64,000 nt of DNA, from the NCBI GenBank assembly GCA_016806645.1, contig JACSYO010001692.1:188501-252500 (forward strand), given 5' to 3'. Positions 38,150 to 49,599 of this stretch are shown here, in pieces. The notes beneath the pieces are model-generated. The model worked only from the letters and a program-made list of their open reading frames with translations. It was not told the origin of the DNA and made no database searches. Made by a program: the position numbers and the translations under genes. Source of the stretch: Ophiodon elongatus (Eukaryota > Chordata > Actinopteri > Perciformes > Hexagrammidae). How positions within the stretch are numbered: the stretch's first letter is position 1; every line of letters starts with the position of its first letter.

Positions 38150-38911
38150 ACAGACTACAAAAATATTTAATAACTTCACTGTTATGAAGTGTAGCCAGTA
38201 GCGGGCTGTCAGGGCCAGCAAGGCCTTCTCTGCTGCCCTAAACATCATCAGAATATTAATTTAATATATTAAATTATTCCCTATGGTCTATTCTCTTCAT
38301 TTCATAGCTTTTCTCTTGGTTGCGCTGCTTCCAGCCTCAGGTCGAGAGCAGAGGGCTGGCGTTAGAGCTTTTATCCAATCATATTTCAGCCGTCATGTGT
38401 TGCTAGGGTCCAAGAAATCTGCCCTTAGGCCTTCAGAATCAACAGTGCTGGCGTCTGTAGCTTAAAGTTAACGGAATCTAAACTGTGGTGTTAACCAATC
38501 AGATTTGAAGTTGGCGACACCGGGGCCAGCATGCAGGCGTACAATGATGTCAGCATGGGCACGTCTTTTGATTGGATGCGCACTGGTGAGAGGCAGAGCT
38601 AGCAACCTGTGGCTACCTGAACGAGCTAGCGTTAATTCGTGTAGATAGATATAGAAGCGTTGTTTTTGTGTTCTTTTTTTAACCCATAATGGCTGATGGA
38701 GGAGAAGAGATAGATTTGGTCGCAGAAATACAAACAACGCCATTTTCAAGACGGACTACGCTATGTTAAGGTGATGCAACGCCTAGTTATAATGTGTTTC
38801 TGTCTAAATGTATAGTTTCTAGAGCCATGGCGTCATAATGATGGTATTAAGAGGTGGATTCATTCAAGGAGGACTGTGTAGGACATCACTGAAGGCCTAG
38901 GTGTGAAAGAG
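38150..38911. repeat. Repeat-derived spacer DNA, no gene seen
   Basis: About 38,155-38,240 carries 'aataacttcactgttatgaa' followed by a 'gccagcaaggccttctctgctgccc' type sequence. The former is also the end of each 152-base unit downstream, so this is probably a diverged part of the same element. The rest (38,280-38,760) has short frames on both strands without recognisable domains. Confidence 0.45.
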
Positions 38912-39287
38912 TGTAGCATGACCAAACTTATTTCATACACCAATGGGCTCCTCCTTGTTATACTACAGCAGTTATTTTGATGAAATGTGCTTTATGATTA
39001 ATTCTGAATAATTATATTGAATATTTATTGGAAGAAATATTCAATAGCTTCACTGTTATGAATAATATCATGCCCAAACTTCTTTCATACACCAATGGGC
39101 TCCTCCTTGTTATACTACAGAAGTTATTTTGATGAAATGTGCTTTATGATTAATTATGAATAATTATATTGAATATTTATTGGAAGAAATATTCAATAAC
39201 TTCACTGTTATGAAGTGTAGCATGACCAAACTTATTTCATACACCAATGGGCTCCTCCTTGTTGTACTACATCAGTTATTTAGATGA
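38912..39287. repeat. 152-base tandem repeat, about 2.5 copies
   Basis: The motif 'caccaatgggctcctccttg' recurs with a constant 152-base period (its core at about 38,941, 39,093 and 39,245). Each full unit contains the inverted repeat GAATATTT...AAATATTC and ends in 'cttcactgttatga'. The third unit is cut by the LTR fragment of Gypsy element B. Confidence 0.8.
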
Positions 39288-39430
39288 CATGCCAGACGTT
39301 CCTACACTTACCCTTCGATTGCTTTCCCATTGCCGACCCTGCCTGTTTGGATTTCCCCGCCTTGCCTCTGCACCGGTAAACCACCATAGCCTTCTGTCCC
39401 CAACCACGAGATTAGCCTCAGCTCCCTCCG
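39288..39430 (+). mobile_element. LTR fragment at the 5' edge of Gypsy element B
   Basis: Matches the middle of the LTR at 21,315-21,455 (catgccagac...ctccctcc), lacking its start and end. The 5' LTR is therefore truncated on both sides by deletion. Confidence 0.7.
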
Positions 39431-39483
39431 GTATTTCCACCTTCCTGTATTCTGGAGCCGATGCGTCCATGGCAGCGTCTAGA

Positions 39484-41415
39484 TGGACCCCGCGAAGGTT
39501 GCTGCCGTCACTACCTGGTCTGTTCCAAACTCACACAAGCAGCTCCAATGTTTCTTGGGGTTCGCCAACTTCTATAAGAGGTTTATCAGGAATTACAGCT
39601 CGGTCACTTCCCCACTCACTGCCCTCACCACCTCCAAGATTCCCTTTCGTTGAACTTCTGAAGCCAAGGAAACCTTTCGGAACCTTAAATCCAGGTTCAC
39701 CTCAGCACCCATCCTCCAAGTCCCGGACCCTGACAGACAATTTGTGGTGGAGGTGGTTCTGCCGCTGACCAGAAGCTCCATCCTTGCGCCTTCTTCTCTC
39801 GTCAGCTTTCCCCCACCGAGAGAAATTATGACATTGGCAACCGGGAACTACTAGCAGTGAAGCTGGCCCTGGAGGAGTGGCGTCACTGGCTGGAGGGGAC
39901 CAGACTCCCATTCCCGGTTTGGACGGACCACAAGAACCTGGAGTACATCCGAACCGCCAAGAGACTCAACTCCCGACAGGACAGGTGGTCTCTATCTTCA
40001 CACGGTTCCACTTCACTCTCTCCTATCGCCCCGGGTCCCGCAATGGCTCCTCTTCCATCCTTCCTGACTCCTGCCGAGTCGCTGTCCACCTGGGAGATTG
40101 AGGAATTAGTGAGGGCCGTGACTGAAGTTCAAGCCAGTCCCAGCGTGTGTCCTCCTAACCACCTGTTCATCCTTCAGGCACTCGGATCTGACGTCCTCCA
40201 GTGGGCCCACTCCTCCAAACTTACCTGGCCATGCTTCTGATGAGCCTTGCTCAACAAGGACACCAGGGAGTTCATCAACGCCTACCCGGTCTGCAATCAA
40301 CACACGCCTTCTCAGCAAGCCCTGGCTGGCCTCCTACAGCCCCTCGGCGTGCCACATCGTCCGTGGTCCCACATCTCCCTGGACTTTGTCACGGGGCTAC
40401 CCCCATCTGAGGGCCACACCGCCATCCTGAGAGTGGTCGACAGGTTTAGCAAGCTGGCCCATTTTATTCCTCTGCCCAAACTCCCGTCTGCTAAAGAGAC
40501 AGTAGATTTCACCTCCCTGCACATCTTCCGTCTGCATGGGATCCCAGTCGATGTAGTCTCCGACCGAGGTCCTCAATTCACCTCCGCCATCTGCTGGGAA
40601 TTCTGCGCGCTGCTTGGGGCCAGTGTCAATCTGACCTCTGGTTTCCACCCCCAATCCAACGGTCAGACGGAGAGGAAGAACCAGGAGATGGAAACGGCCC
40701 TCTGCTGCTTGGTCTCCCGGAATCCTGCCTCCTGGTCCCGCCAGCTGATGTGAGTGCAGTATGCGCACAACACCATGACCAGCTCCGCCACAGGCTTGTC
40801 TCCCTTCCAGTGTGCATATGGGTTCCAGCATCCTTTGTTCCCCGCGTTGGAGAAGGAGATTTCCTGCCCTTCCGTCCAGACCTTCATCTGCCGCTGCTGC
40901 CAGACCTGGATGAGGGCCCGAGCAACCCTGCTTCGGTCGGCCAACCGCTACGCAACAGCGGCTAACTGACACCACACCCCAGCCCCCATCTACCAGGTGG
41001 GTCAGAGGGTGTGGTTGTCGACCTGGGACCTAACTCTGCAGGGAGAGTCCAAGAAGCTGGGCTCTGGGTTCATCGGGCCCTTCGAGATCGAGAGGATCAT
41101 CAACCCGGCGGCAGTAAGGCTCAAGCTCCCCAGATCCATGCACATCCATCCCACGTATGCAGGGTCAAACCAGTCCGGGAGAGTCCCTTTGTGCCGACTG
41201 CTCCTCCTCCTCCTCCTTTACCCCCTCAATTCATCGAAGGAGGTCCTGTCTACTCGGTTTAATGCCTGCTTCGCTCCCGTCGCTGGGGGCGAGATCTTCA
41301 GTACCTGGTCAACTGGGAGGGATATGGTCCGGAGAGGCAATGGGTTCCGGCTCGCAACATCTGCGATCCTCGACTCATCACCAGGTTTCATCAACAGCAC
41401 CCGGACCAGCCTTCC
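39484..41415 (+). pseudogene. Gypsy element B: decayed pol with integrase and chromodomain
   Basis: Order of remnants: end of reverse transcriptase (FLGFANFYKRFIRNYSS) with a stop where Trp is usual; RNase H (ERNYDIGNRELLAVKLALEE, TDHKNLEYI); integrase core open from 40,247 to a stop at 40,751 with ISLDFVTGLP, VSDRGPQF and NGQTERKNQEME (the D, D, E positions); integrase C-terminal region (about 41,000-41,150); and a C-terminal chromodomain (YLVNWEGYGPE, 41,302 on). This order defines a chromodomain-bearing Ty3/Gypsy element. Frame breaks and stops make it non-functional. It is clearly diverged from element A in shared parts and keeps the 3' end that A lacks. Confidence 0.8.
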
Positions 41416-41492
41416 AGGACTAAGACGCCTGCTGGGAACACCCAGTAGGCCCCCTGTTCGTACAATGAGGGTCTTTCATCCGGTTCTATCCC

Positions 41493-41827
41493 TCCCACCT
41501 GCCCACTCTGCTGCACCTATTCCCTTCTGTATATAAGCCCCAGCTTCACACACACTGACTGCCAGATCGTTCTCTGCAACATGACAGACTTTCCCACCCT
41601 CTGACTGCTTTCCCCGCCTAGCCTCTGCCCCAGTAAACCGCCATAGCCTTCTGTCCCCGACCACGAGATTAGCCTCAGCTCCCTCCGGTCTCTGTTTGCC
41701 TTTTCCCCTGACGGCTTGGTGTTTCGCCGAGCGGGCCTCTCTACGCGCGTCTCTGTCCGGAATAAAGCCTTGCTCAACGATTCTGTGTCCGTCGTACTGT
41801 GTCTGGGTCCTAACCACACCCGTTACA
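41493..41827 (+). mobile_element. 3' LTR (5'-truncated) of Gypsy element B
   Basis: Matches 21,227-21,599 of the LTR of element A, with TATATAAG near 41,530, AATAAAG near 41,760 and the same ending GTTACA. The first hundred or so bases of the LTR are missing. Confidence 0.75.
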
Positions 41828-41857
41828 GATGCACAATAACTGATGCCGCACCCTTGG

Positions 41858-43455
41858 CAGACACTGCGGTCAAGTCAGCAGACTCTTGGCTCTCCGTGGT
41901 CAAATCAGCAGACACTGACATTTTTGTGCACCTATATACTGAAATTCACAGTAAACCCATTCAATGTCCTACATTTGTACTGAGAAATATCTCATTGAAT
42001 ATGCATGAATCATGTGCGATAAAATGTCTTTTCTCAATAATTCCAAACAATGACTGATGCATATGTGTTTAAGACCTCTCTGACTCCACCCATACTGAAA
42101 ATCAATAAGTTTTACTATACAAATTAAGATATTTTCCAAAGTAAAAGCCATACATTTCAAATGAAACATATCACATAACTGAATATTTCGGGGTACTATA
42201 AAAAAGACCTTTCTCCATAATTCCACATAATGACTGGTATATTTATTTCAGGATATCTCTGACTCCACTCATTCTCAAATTCTGAGTTTTTTACAGTTCC
42301 ACTGTAGTCCTACAATTGTACTGTGGTGGTGGGGGCGTGGTTTGGCTCACGTTTAAGTTACGCAATAGAACTGTGATTTATGTACATTACGGATTATTTA
42401 AGGTGCAATTAAAAAAAATTATGAAGATCAAACATTTTATAATGCACAAATTAGAAAAATAAATAAAGACTCCCCTTGTGACAAAACTAGAAGGGTTCCT
42501 GTGTACTTTACACAGAATTTATAAATTCCATTTTTTTGTATTTAACGGCAATTTAAATATATATGGGGATGATGACATTGGCGAACACAGTTTGATCCAA
42601 TGGTTGAGTCTTTTTTTTTTTTAAATGTTTTTTTCATCTTTTACGTCTTTTTTTCTGAACGTTTATATATCACTCACTGTCAGAAATGAGGTGTGTTATT
42701 AGGTTTTTATAGCACCTCGAAGACTTCTTCGAGGTGCTATAAAAATCTTTTAATTAGTACAGTAAAAATGTTTGATTTTTAGTGTGGGTGGAGCCAGAGT
42801 TATCCTGAACACATGTATCAGCCATTGTCAGGAATTATTAAGAAATCTATTTTCATAAGACCTCAAATATTGAGATATTAGTTTTTTGAATGTACAAATG
42901 TAGGACATATACTTTGGAAAATCTCTGAATTTGTACAGTTAAAAGGTTTGATTTTGAGAATGGAAGGAGTCAGAGATGTCCTGAAAACAAATGTATGAGT
43001 CATTGTCTGGAATTATTGAGAAAATACTTTTTATATCATCTCAAATAATAGGAAATTAGCTTTTTTGAATGTACAAATGTAGGACTTTACTTTGAAAAAT
43101 CTCTTGATTGGTGCAGTAAAAAATTTTGGATTAGAGTCGGAGACGTCCTGAACACATATGCATCAGTCATTGTTTGGAATTATTGAGAAAAGAATGTTTA
43201 TAGTACCTCAAATATTCAGAAATAAGCTTTTTGAATGTGCAAATGTAGGACTTTTGTTTTGAAATATCTCTTAAATTGGTACAGTAAAAATGTTCGATTT
43301 TTAGTATGGGTGGAGTAAGGGATGTCCTGAACGCATCAGTGAATTAGTCAAAACCGGATATTGTGTCACGTCGATCTTTCCGCTTTTACTATGAATTTCA
43401 GTATATAGGTGCACTAAAATTTCAGTATCTGCTGATTTACCGCAGTAGACTGTGG
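41858..43455. mobile_element. Foldback-type transposon with inverted arrays of about 165-200-base units
   Basis: Terminal inverted repeats: the left end (about 41,858-41,955; ...actgcggt...tcagcagac...tgcacctatatactgaaattca) is complementary to the right end (about 43,383-43,455). Inside, units with the 'aatgtaggac' core and 'ggagtcagagatgtcctgaa' phrase occur about twice in one orientation (41,955-42,320) and about four times in the other (42,740-43,385), around a central spacer. No transposase was found, so it would be a non-autonomous element. It sits a few dozen bases after the LTR of Gypsy element B. Family not recognised. Confidence 0.65.
42704..42745. repeat. Perfect 20-bp hairpin at the centre of the foldback element
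   Basis: Arms 42704-42723 and 42726-42745 are exactly complementary with a two-base loop. Core of the arm: TAGCACCTCGAAGA. Confidence 0.9.
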
Positions 43456-43665
43456 ACCCTGAACCACGTGACGGTTCAATCAGGATCCGTGACCAATTTC
43501 TGATAAATCAATGAAAATAAATACTAATCTTCACCGAGCGTCATTCCCCCGACTGTTGCTTCTGTAGACGGCGCAGTTAATCCAGTTAACACGGTGAAAA
43601 ATCACTCATAGTGCGTAGACAGTTCGCTATAGAGAACAACAAGAGAAATTTGTGAGAGATGACCA

Positions 43666-43955
43666 TCTGTCGGGGACTGTGGTTCAGTGCTAGGGCAATC
43701 AGAGGATCAGCGGTTCAATCCCCAGCTCCACTAGTCCATGTCGATGTGTCCTTGGGCACCTGCTCCTGTAGGCTGTTCCTGCGGAGTATGAATGGGTGTG
43801 AATGGTTAGTTATTCCTGATGGGCAGTTGGCACCTTGCATGGTAGTCCCTGTCATCAGTGTATGAATGGGTGTGAATGATGACAAGTAATGTTGAAGCGA
43901 TTTGAGTGGTCTAGTCTAGAAAAGCGCTATTCAAGTACAGTTAATTTACCATGAA
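43666..43955 (+). repeat. tRNA-derived SINE-like repeat
   Basis: The 5' part resembles a tRNA promoter, with a box A-like 'tggttcagtgctagg' (43,681 on) and box B GGTTCAATCCC (43712-43722). A body with 'atgaatgggtgtgaatg' twice follows, then the tail 'gaaaagcgctattcaagtacagttaatttaccat'. The tail and body are of a type I recall as very common in fish. A functional tRNA is excluded because the cloverleaf is not maintained. Confidence 0.7.
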
Positions 43956-44689
43956 GTAACTGACCCTGCACATTTAGGCTTTAGGCTCTGACTGTTTTCC
44001 CTGGTCTAACCTACCACGACACACCTTGACCAGCTGTGAATCAGCTTTCTCTGCTATTAAAACCAAGTACCATTTTCATTCTCACCAATGAGCACCTACA
44101 AATGTGCTTGAGAATGTCACTTTATTCTATTCAGTCCTAGATTTAAACTACTGGACCATTTCCATCTCTAGGAAAGAAAGAAGAAAGAAATGTAAATACA
44201 TAAATAAAGAGAAAGGGCTGCTCAAAGCTCTGTTAACCATTTTCTTCTTTACTTGAAATTTAGGCCTTAAGTTCATTGTGCTATGAATTATACTACTTTT
44301 GGTAAATATAGCTATTTGTTTTTCCATACATGTTAAAAGTACTTGAAAATATTGTTGAAATTATATGGAAATGCACGTTGTTGGCTATAGGACGCAATTT
44401 GGACATTGTGTCGGACCTTTGCTGGGAGACAATGTTAGTAAATGGACCCATTAAGCGACAATCTTAGTTACTTTACAGTCAGATTAAGAATACAAAATGT
44501 AATTATAATGTATCATTATTATTATCATTGATTCATTTCTGGGGGGAAATACACAAGCTACCCAGCAGTTGCCTGCATTAAGTGGTTAAAATTAGCTCCA
44601 TCTTCACCACCTGCAATATCAAAGTGATAAACACACTAATGCATCAATAATTATGATACAATATAAAATACATTATTTCAAAATGGGCA

Positions 44690-45125
44690 ATTTTGCATGA
44701 TAAGTAATTTTACATTTGAGTACATTAATTATATTTTGATGCTAAAACTTGTGTACTTTTACTTGAGTACAATTGTGAATGCAGGACTTTTACTGAAAGG
44801 ATTTCTACTCTGTGGTATTGATCTGAGTACTCCACCACTGACGAGAGTGAGTTCCGAAGTACAGTGCTGCTCTTACAAACAACAAAAATGTGAAACCAAC
44901 AGATCGAGGCAAAGGCCTAAAGTCAATGAAAGGAAATCACTATGGTGCATCTAGTGGAGTCTCTAAAGGCCAAAACACCCTTCAGCCCAAAACTAACACA
45001 AGGTATTTTTATGCGTTTAACTGTGCGATTGTAAGCATGGTGTTCCTGAAAACAAAAAGGGCGATATTAACATTGCTCACTATGTCAATGAACATTGCGT
45101 TACGTTTGGTTTTAATCCACAGTGA
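44690..45125. repeat. Dispersed repeat DNA, no gene seen
   Basis: 'acttgtgtacttttacttgagtaca...ctccaccactgac' (44,747-44,840) is, from memory, a frequent fish repeat, followed by AT-rich DNA with short meaningless frames. Confidence 0.4.
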
Positions 45126-45598
45126 GGCTACTTAACCTTGGTAAGAATGTCGGTTGAAACTAAATATTTTATACTTTCCCTTACAGATAAGCCATTATTT
45201 ATTAACAGTGAATTACTATAGTGACTGAACATTCATAGCTGCAATATAGAGATTTATTAATGCAGAATGAAGGGATTTCAAAACAAGCACATGTTATAAG
45301 TAAATGTAACCGTTTCACAGACAACACAGTTACGCACCGAGTGAGTGCAAAACTAAAGTAACCTTCATCAGTGACAAGGAGTGCAAATGTCAGATATTTA
45401 AAGCTCTTTGGGCAGTCCCTCTGCAGCTGTCCCTATTGGAACAGAAAGGTCTTTCTACCACAGAGAGGGGTCCATGTTTGGCCCACAGCGAAGCAGGTGC
45501 AGATCCCTCGGGCCGACACACAAGCACGACAGCTTTCAGTCATACACAAGCAGGGGCGGACGTCCAGGAAGTGCAGGAGAGTATTTGCGAGACACAAG

Positions 45599-48500
45599 TC
45601 AGATCAGTAGGCCGTGCCACTTTGCTATCGGCTGGCGAACTGAGCGCATCATTGACCTCCAATGCTCGTCTTCTGAACTTTTCTCCTTCCCCAAAGTCAA
45701 CTGTCCAATCAGATGTTTGGGTGACTTCCTCGTCGCGCGAGTCTCATACACAGAAACTGATATTTTACACTGCTCCAGAGGAAACTCTGGCAGGGAGAAC
45801 ATGAGGACCTCGTTGAAAACAGTGACCAGAGAGCGGGCCACAGCGGAGGTTTTTTGGTACCTCAACTTGCACTGGTTGCACTGCACACTGATCCTCGCGT
45901 ACAGGGCTGTACAACACAGAGAAGGGCAGATCAGGAACTGTACGTGTATCACGGCTGTATGTTCATGGCTTGATTTTTATGACAGTGTTTGTTATTCACC
46001 TGTGTCTGAGCATGTTTCAGTGAGGACCGTTCTGACCTTAAGCAGTCCAACCTCAAGCCTCTGAGAGGTGGGAAGAAACTTTAATGTCAGGAGCACCTCT
46101 CCTACGAGATCCTGTCCACAAAGTGGGAGGAGAAACACTTCAGCATAAATCATCTTAAATAATTGTCTTTGCAGCGTGAACGGGTAAAAAAAGAATACTC
46201 CATGAGCACAAAAAACACATGAAATATGGGACACAACCTTAAGCCCTGATTAAACCTGCAGTCGAATTGTAATTCAAAAGATCTCATACGATCTAGAATG
46301 TCTTTGATTGAGTGATGGTAATGGGATTTACAGAAAATGGAAGTAAACAGTGTTGACACATTATAAATAAAGATCTTTTCAATCAGAAATAAATGTAAAA
46401 AAAATAATAATAATGCTATATGTTCCAGAAATTAAACAAAATAAAAAAAAATAAAACCGAACTCAATCCCAAATTGAAAATAATTTTGCACATTGAGTAA
46501 GTATACAGGATGATAATTCACTTTTCCAATGTGTACTTGTTCTACTCCAAGGACAAGGTTGTCTTCCTTCTATTAACTCAAACTGCAAATGCCCTATCAC
46601 TTATTTCAAATAATATTCACAATAAGACAAGGACGCTACGCCGTCACATGTTCTGTGATTTCTTTCCCTTTAAGCGTTCAACATTGAAAATGGTAAAAAA
46701 AATTATTCTTTCAGTTGAAAGATGAGGAAAAAAAACACCGATTTGAGAACATGCGTGTGTGTTTTTGCATATACTGTATGATGTCCGACTGTACCATCTG
46801 TGGTGTCATTAGATCTTCTTGGAGCTCCAGCGGGTAGGAGATGTTGAGCTGCCCCAGAGGAACCCTCACCTCTCCCAACACTGTGTGTCTGGAGAATTTA
46901 TCAAAGTGCCTCACCTGAGACGCACACAGACACATGACAGACAGACGGTTTACTTACAGAGTCACACACACAAAACACTCCTTTTTCTCATCTTAGAGCT
47001 CGTGATTTGAGAGATACTGAGGGTCAGTTTACTGCGCTACCTCCATCCTGAGGTTGATGTGATGAAGCTCCTTGCCCTCTTGCATGATGCAGCTGAACTG
47101 GTCTCCAAATAAAGGGTTACAGCTGCCTTTCACGATGCGAGTCCGCCACTCCTGCAGCACCGTCCACAAGACGGGCACAGCCCCTTCGCCCTGAGAGGGT
47201 CACAGCGGTAATCCACAACCCCTTTACACAGCATAGAGACACACTTCCTGCCGTAGCTTCTGTGTCCCGACAATTCGTCTAATGAAGTCACTTGTTGGCC
47301 GAAATACTGTACGTGCGGAACTGATAAAGACAGAATTACCTCCTCGCCCGTGCAGTCGTTCACTTCCACTCCCTCGAAACCTGCCCACATGAGTCTCAGC
47401 TTAACAAATGGCTGGAGGCTACGAGTCTGGCCGGGCTCCAGAAGCCCCTCCACCTGCAGGACGGTGACCACCAGCTGGGACTGCAGTTGGTCATAATAGA
47501 TGGAGAAACGTAGCGATCCATCGACCTGGTGTAAGAGGACGTGTTAGGAAAGGCACACAACTAACCCAAGGCTGCGGTTGATACTGCTTGGTGCCAGCAG
47601 CCAGACGATGGAGAACTAAAATCAGTATCTGTGTGTTTCTGTGTGGAACACGTGAACACAAATTTAACTCTTCAGCAACAATAAAGACAATTGATGTATT
47701 GAAAAGCTAAACTTAATATGAAATAAATAATTAATCCTGTTGCATAGTGTACGTAAGCCTCCCATTAAACACACTGAGTAGGAAAGAGGTCTCACACATT
47801 TTCTTCCACTTAGGATGCACATAAGCCATTTAATGTTCGACACTTTGTATTATAGTAAATAAAACAGAGACTTGAATCGTTTTTGAAGACAAAAAGTGCC
47901 GAAGTAGACTAACAAAACATTGTTGGTTGATTGTCACGTGACGATGGGATTATCCATTGCGGTACTACCTTTTTAATGTCGGCCTGCTCCCCCCTGCCTC
48001 CGTCCGCCTGGCTGGATCCCGAGGAGGGAAACGAAGCCTGGGACAGACAGCGACTCAGCCTGCGGACCTCTGTGCTGACGTCCTCCATCTGGGGAACATG
48101 CAGGACACATACACGCCGTTCTACATCAGCGCTGTTGGTATTAACTGCAGCAGTGCCAGCTTTTATTTGACTTGTGACGAGCCTCAACTCTCCTTTGTTT
48201 GAACAAGTTCATCTTAATCTTTATTGACACAGACAATGTTGCCAATGTCGAATGCCAATCTCCACAGACTACAGGGTCTGGACAAAATAACAGAAACGCC
48301 CAACAATATAATATAATATAATCTTTTGCATTCGACGTGCCATGGAAAAGTGTCAATAAAACAAAGCATTTGAGGAACTTTTATTGTTAAAAGGTCATGA
48401 AGACTTCGTCAAAGAGGTCACCGAGTCGGTGATGGGAAGGAAATGGTAGACTGTCCAAATAAAATGTGACAGAGTTATAAAACACAGCTCATGTGTACTA

Positions 48501-49594
48501 GATCAACACAGATTAGTCTCGCCGATATGATAATAGTGCAGCTAAACACATCAATGTCAGGACAGAAATCTACAGTGAACACTTCCTGCAGTCTGGGCAA
48601 GAAGGCAGAGTTACCTTTTTTTCCATCTGTATGAACTGGTAATATATCAAAATGCCTTGCGGCGTGGCATTTAAGTTCTGCTGTGGTCATTCCAGACTCA
48701 AAATCCCCTTAGTCTTGAATTGGCAGATCACATCCCGAGTACATCTACATTTTCCAGGAAGAGTTCCCCGATTTCGCGTTTTGTTTTTCGCAGCCGTAGA
48801 TCCCATAGATCGTCTCTCTCTTCGAGAGCATGTGACTGGTATCATTTTTTTTCCCCTCGCGAGTCGGTTTGTGCGTTTACGTGTCTGTGGACAGATTCTA
48901 TCGACACACAATGGGCCAAATGCAAATCAAGGAAACTCAACAGGCGTGTGGTAGAGATCAAAATGAAGGCCGACTTTGAAGATGGGTGAGGTACGAGAAA
49001 GGGGCGCTGGAAGTACGGGGATTGGAAGTAGGGTTAGGGGGTCACAGCTAATGTTGTACAGTATGAGGGGCTGCTTGGACCTCTGGGCCACCTTACACAT
49101 ACATATGACATTACGGTTATAAGAAAATCTGTTGAAATAAAAAATTCAAATAAAGAATCACTTGTTCCATCCACACCTCTCGAATCTATTTCGTCTTACC
49201 CTCGTACTTGGAGCTCCCAAGTACTTTCCAGCTGTTCTCGACTTTTCAACCGAGTACAGCAGATCACTGCTCACTACAATAAAAAAAATATTTAAAAAGA
49301 AATCAGACACAAGAATACATTCGGTAATTACTCTCTTGGTCATCCACCCGGCATCAGCAATATGTGCGCTGTACCCGTTCGGTACTGTAATCCGGTCCGC
49401 TCACCAGCGCCTTGCCGGGGGATTGTAGCGTGCGTCTCCGTGCAGCATCTGAAGGCCTGCCATACCAAGATGCCGAGCGCCAGCAGAAGAAGAGCGACCG
49501 AGATGCCCAGGATGCAGTACTTGACCGTGTCCGAGAACGGCATTCTCAGCCCTCCAGCAGTCGACAGCAGCCACTCGGGGGCTGGATAGTCCAT
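45599..49594 (-). CDS. Synaptotagmin-like protein (one membrane segment, tandem C2 domains)
   Basis: Likely membrane-trafficking protein of the synaptotagmin class. Exons (minus strand): 49594-49405 (start; 63 codons with a hydrophobic helix YCILGISVALLLLALGILVW and Cys-rich juxtamembrane end), 48088-47969 (linker), 47525-47340 and 47190-47041 (C2A: LRFSIYYDQLQSQLVVTVLQ, NPLFGDQFSC), 46914-46795 (FDKFSRHTVLGEVRVPL), 46111-46000 (C2B start, GEVLLTLKFLPTSQRL), 45906-45599 (C2B end, VFNEVLMFSLPE, HWRSMMRSVRQPIAKWHGLL, stop). From 48088 onward all junctions are in frame (331 aa). The first exon ends in phase 1 while the next is needed in phase 0, so a linker exon or another donor is missing from my model. 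The C2 loops lack the Asp ligands, so calcium-independent action is predicted. The WHxL ending fits synaptotagmins; the subtype is uncertain (SYT8- or SYT13-like are possibilities). Confidence 0.8.
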
Positions 49595-49599
49595 CAGCC

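Noticed and set aside
38912..39287. CRISPR-like array
   Set aside because: The repeats are long contiguous 152-base units without spacers, in vertebrate DNA.
40397..40975. 192-codon minus-strand frame
   Set aside because: Antisense shadow of the Gypsy integrase core.
43666..43955. A tRNA gene
   Set aside because: Box A- and box B-like sequences are present, but the tRNA arms are not maintained and the tail is that of a dispersed repeat.
45408..46064. 218-codon plus-strand frame
   Set aside because: It lies opposite the C2B exons of the synaptotagmin-like gene and has no domain of its own.
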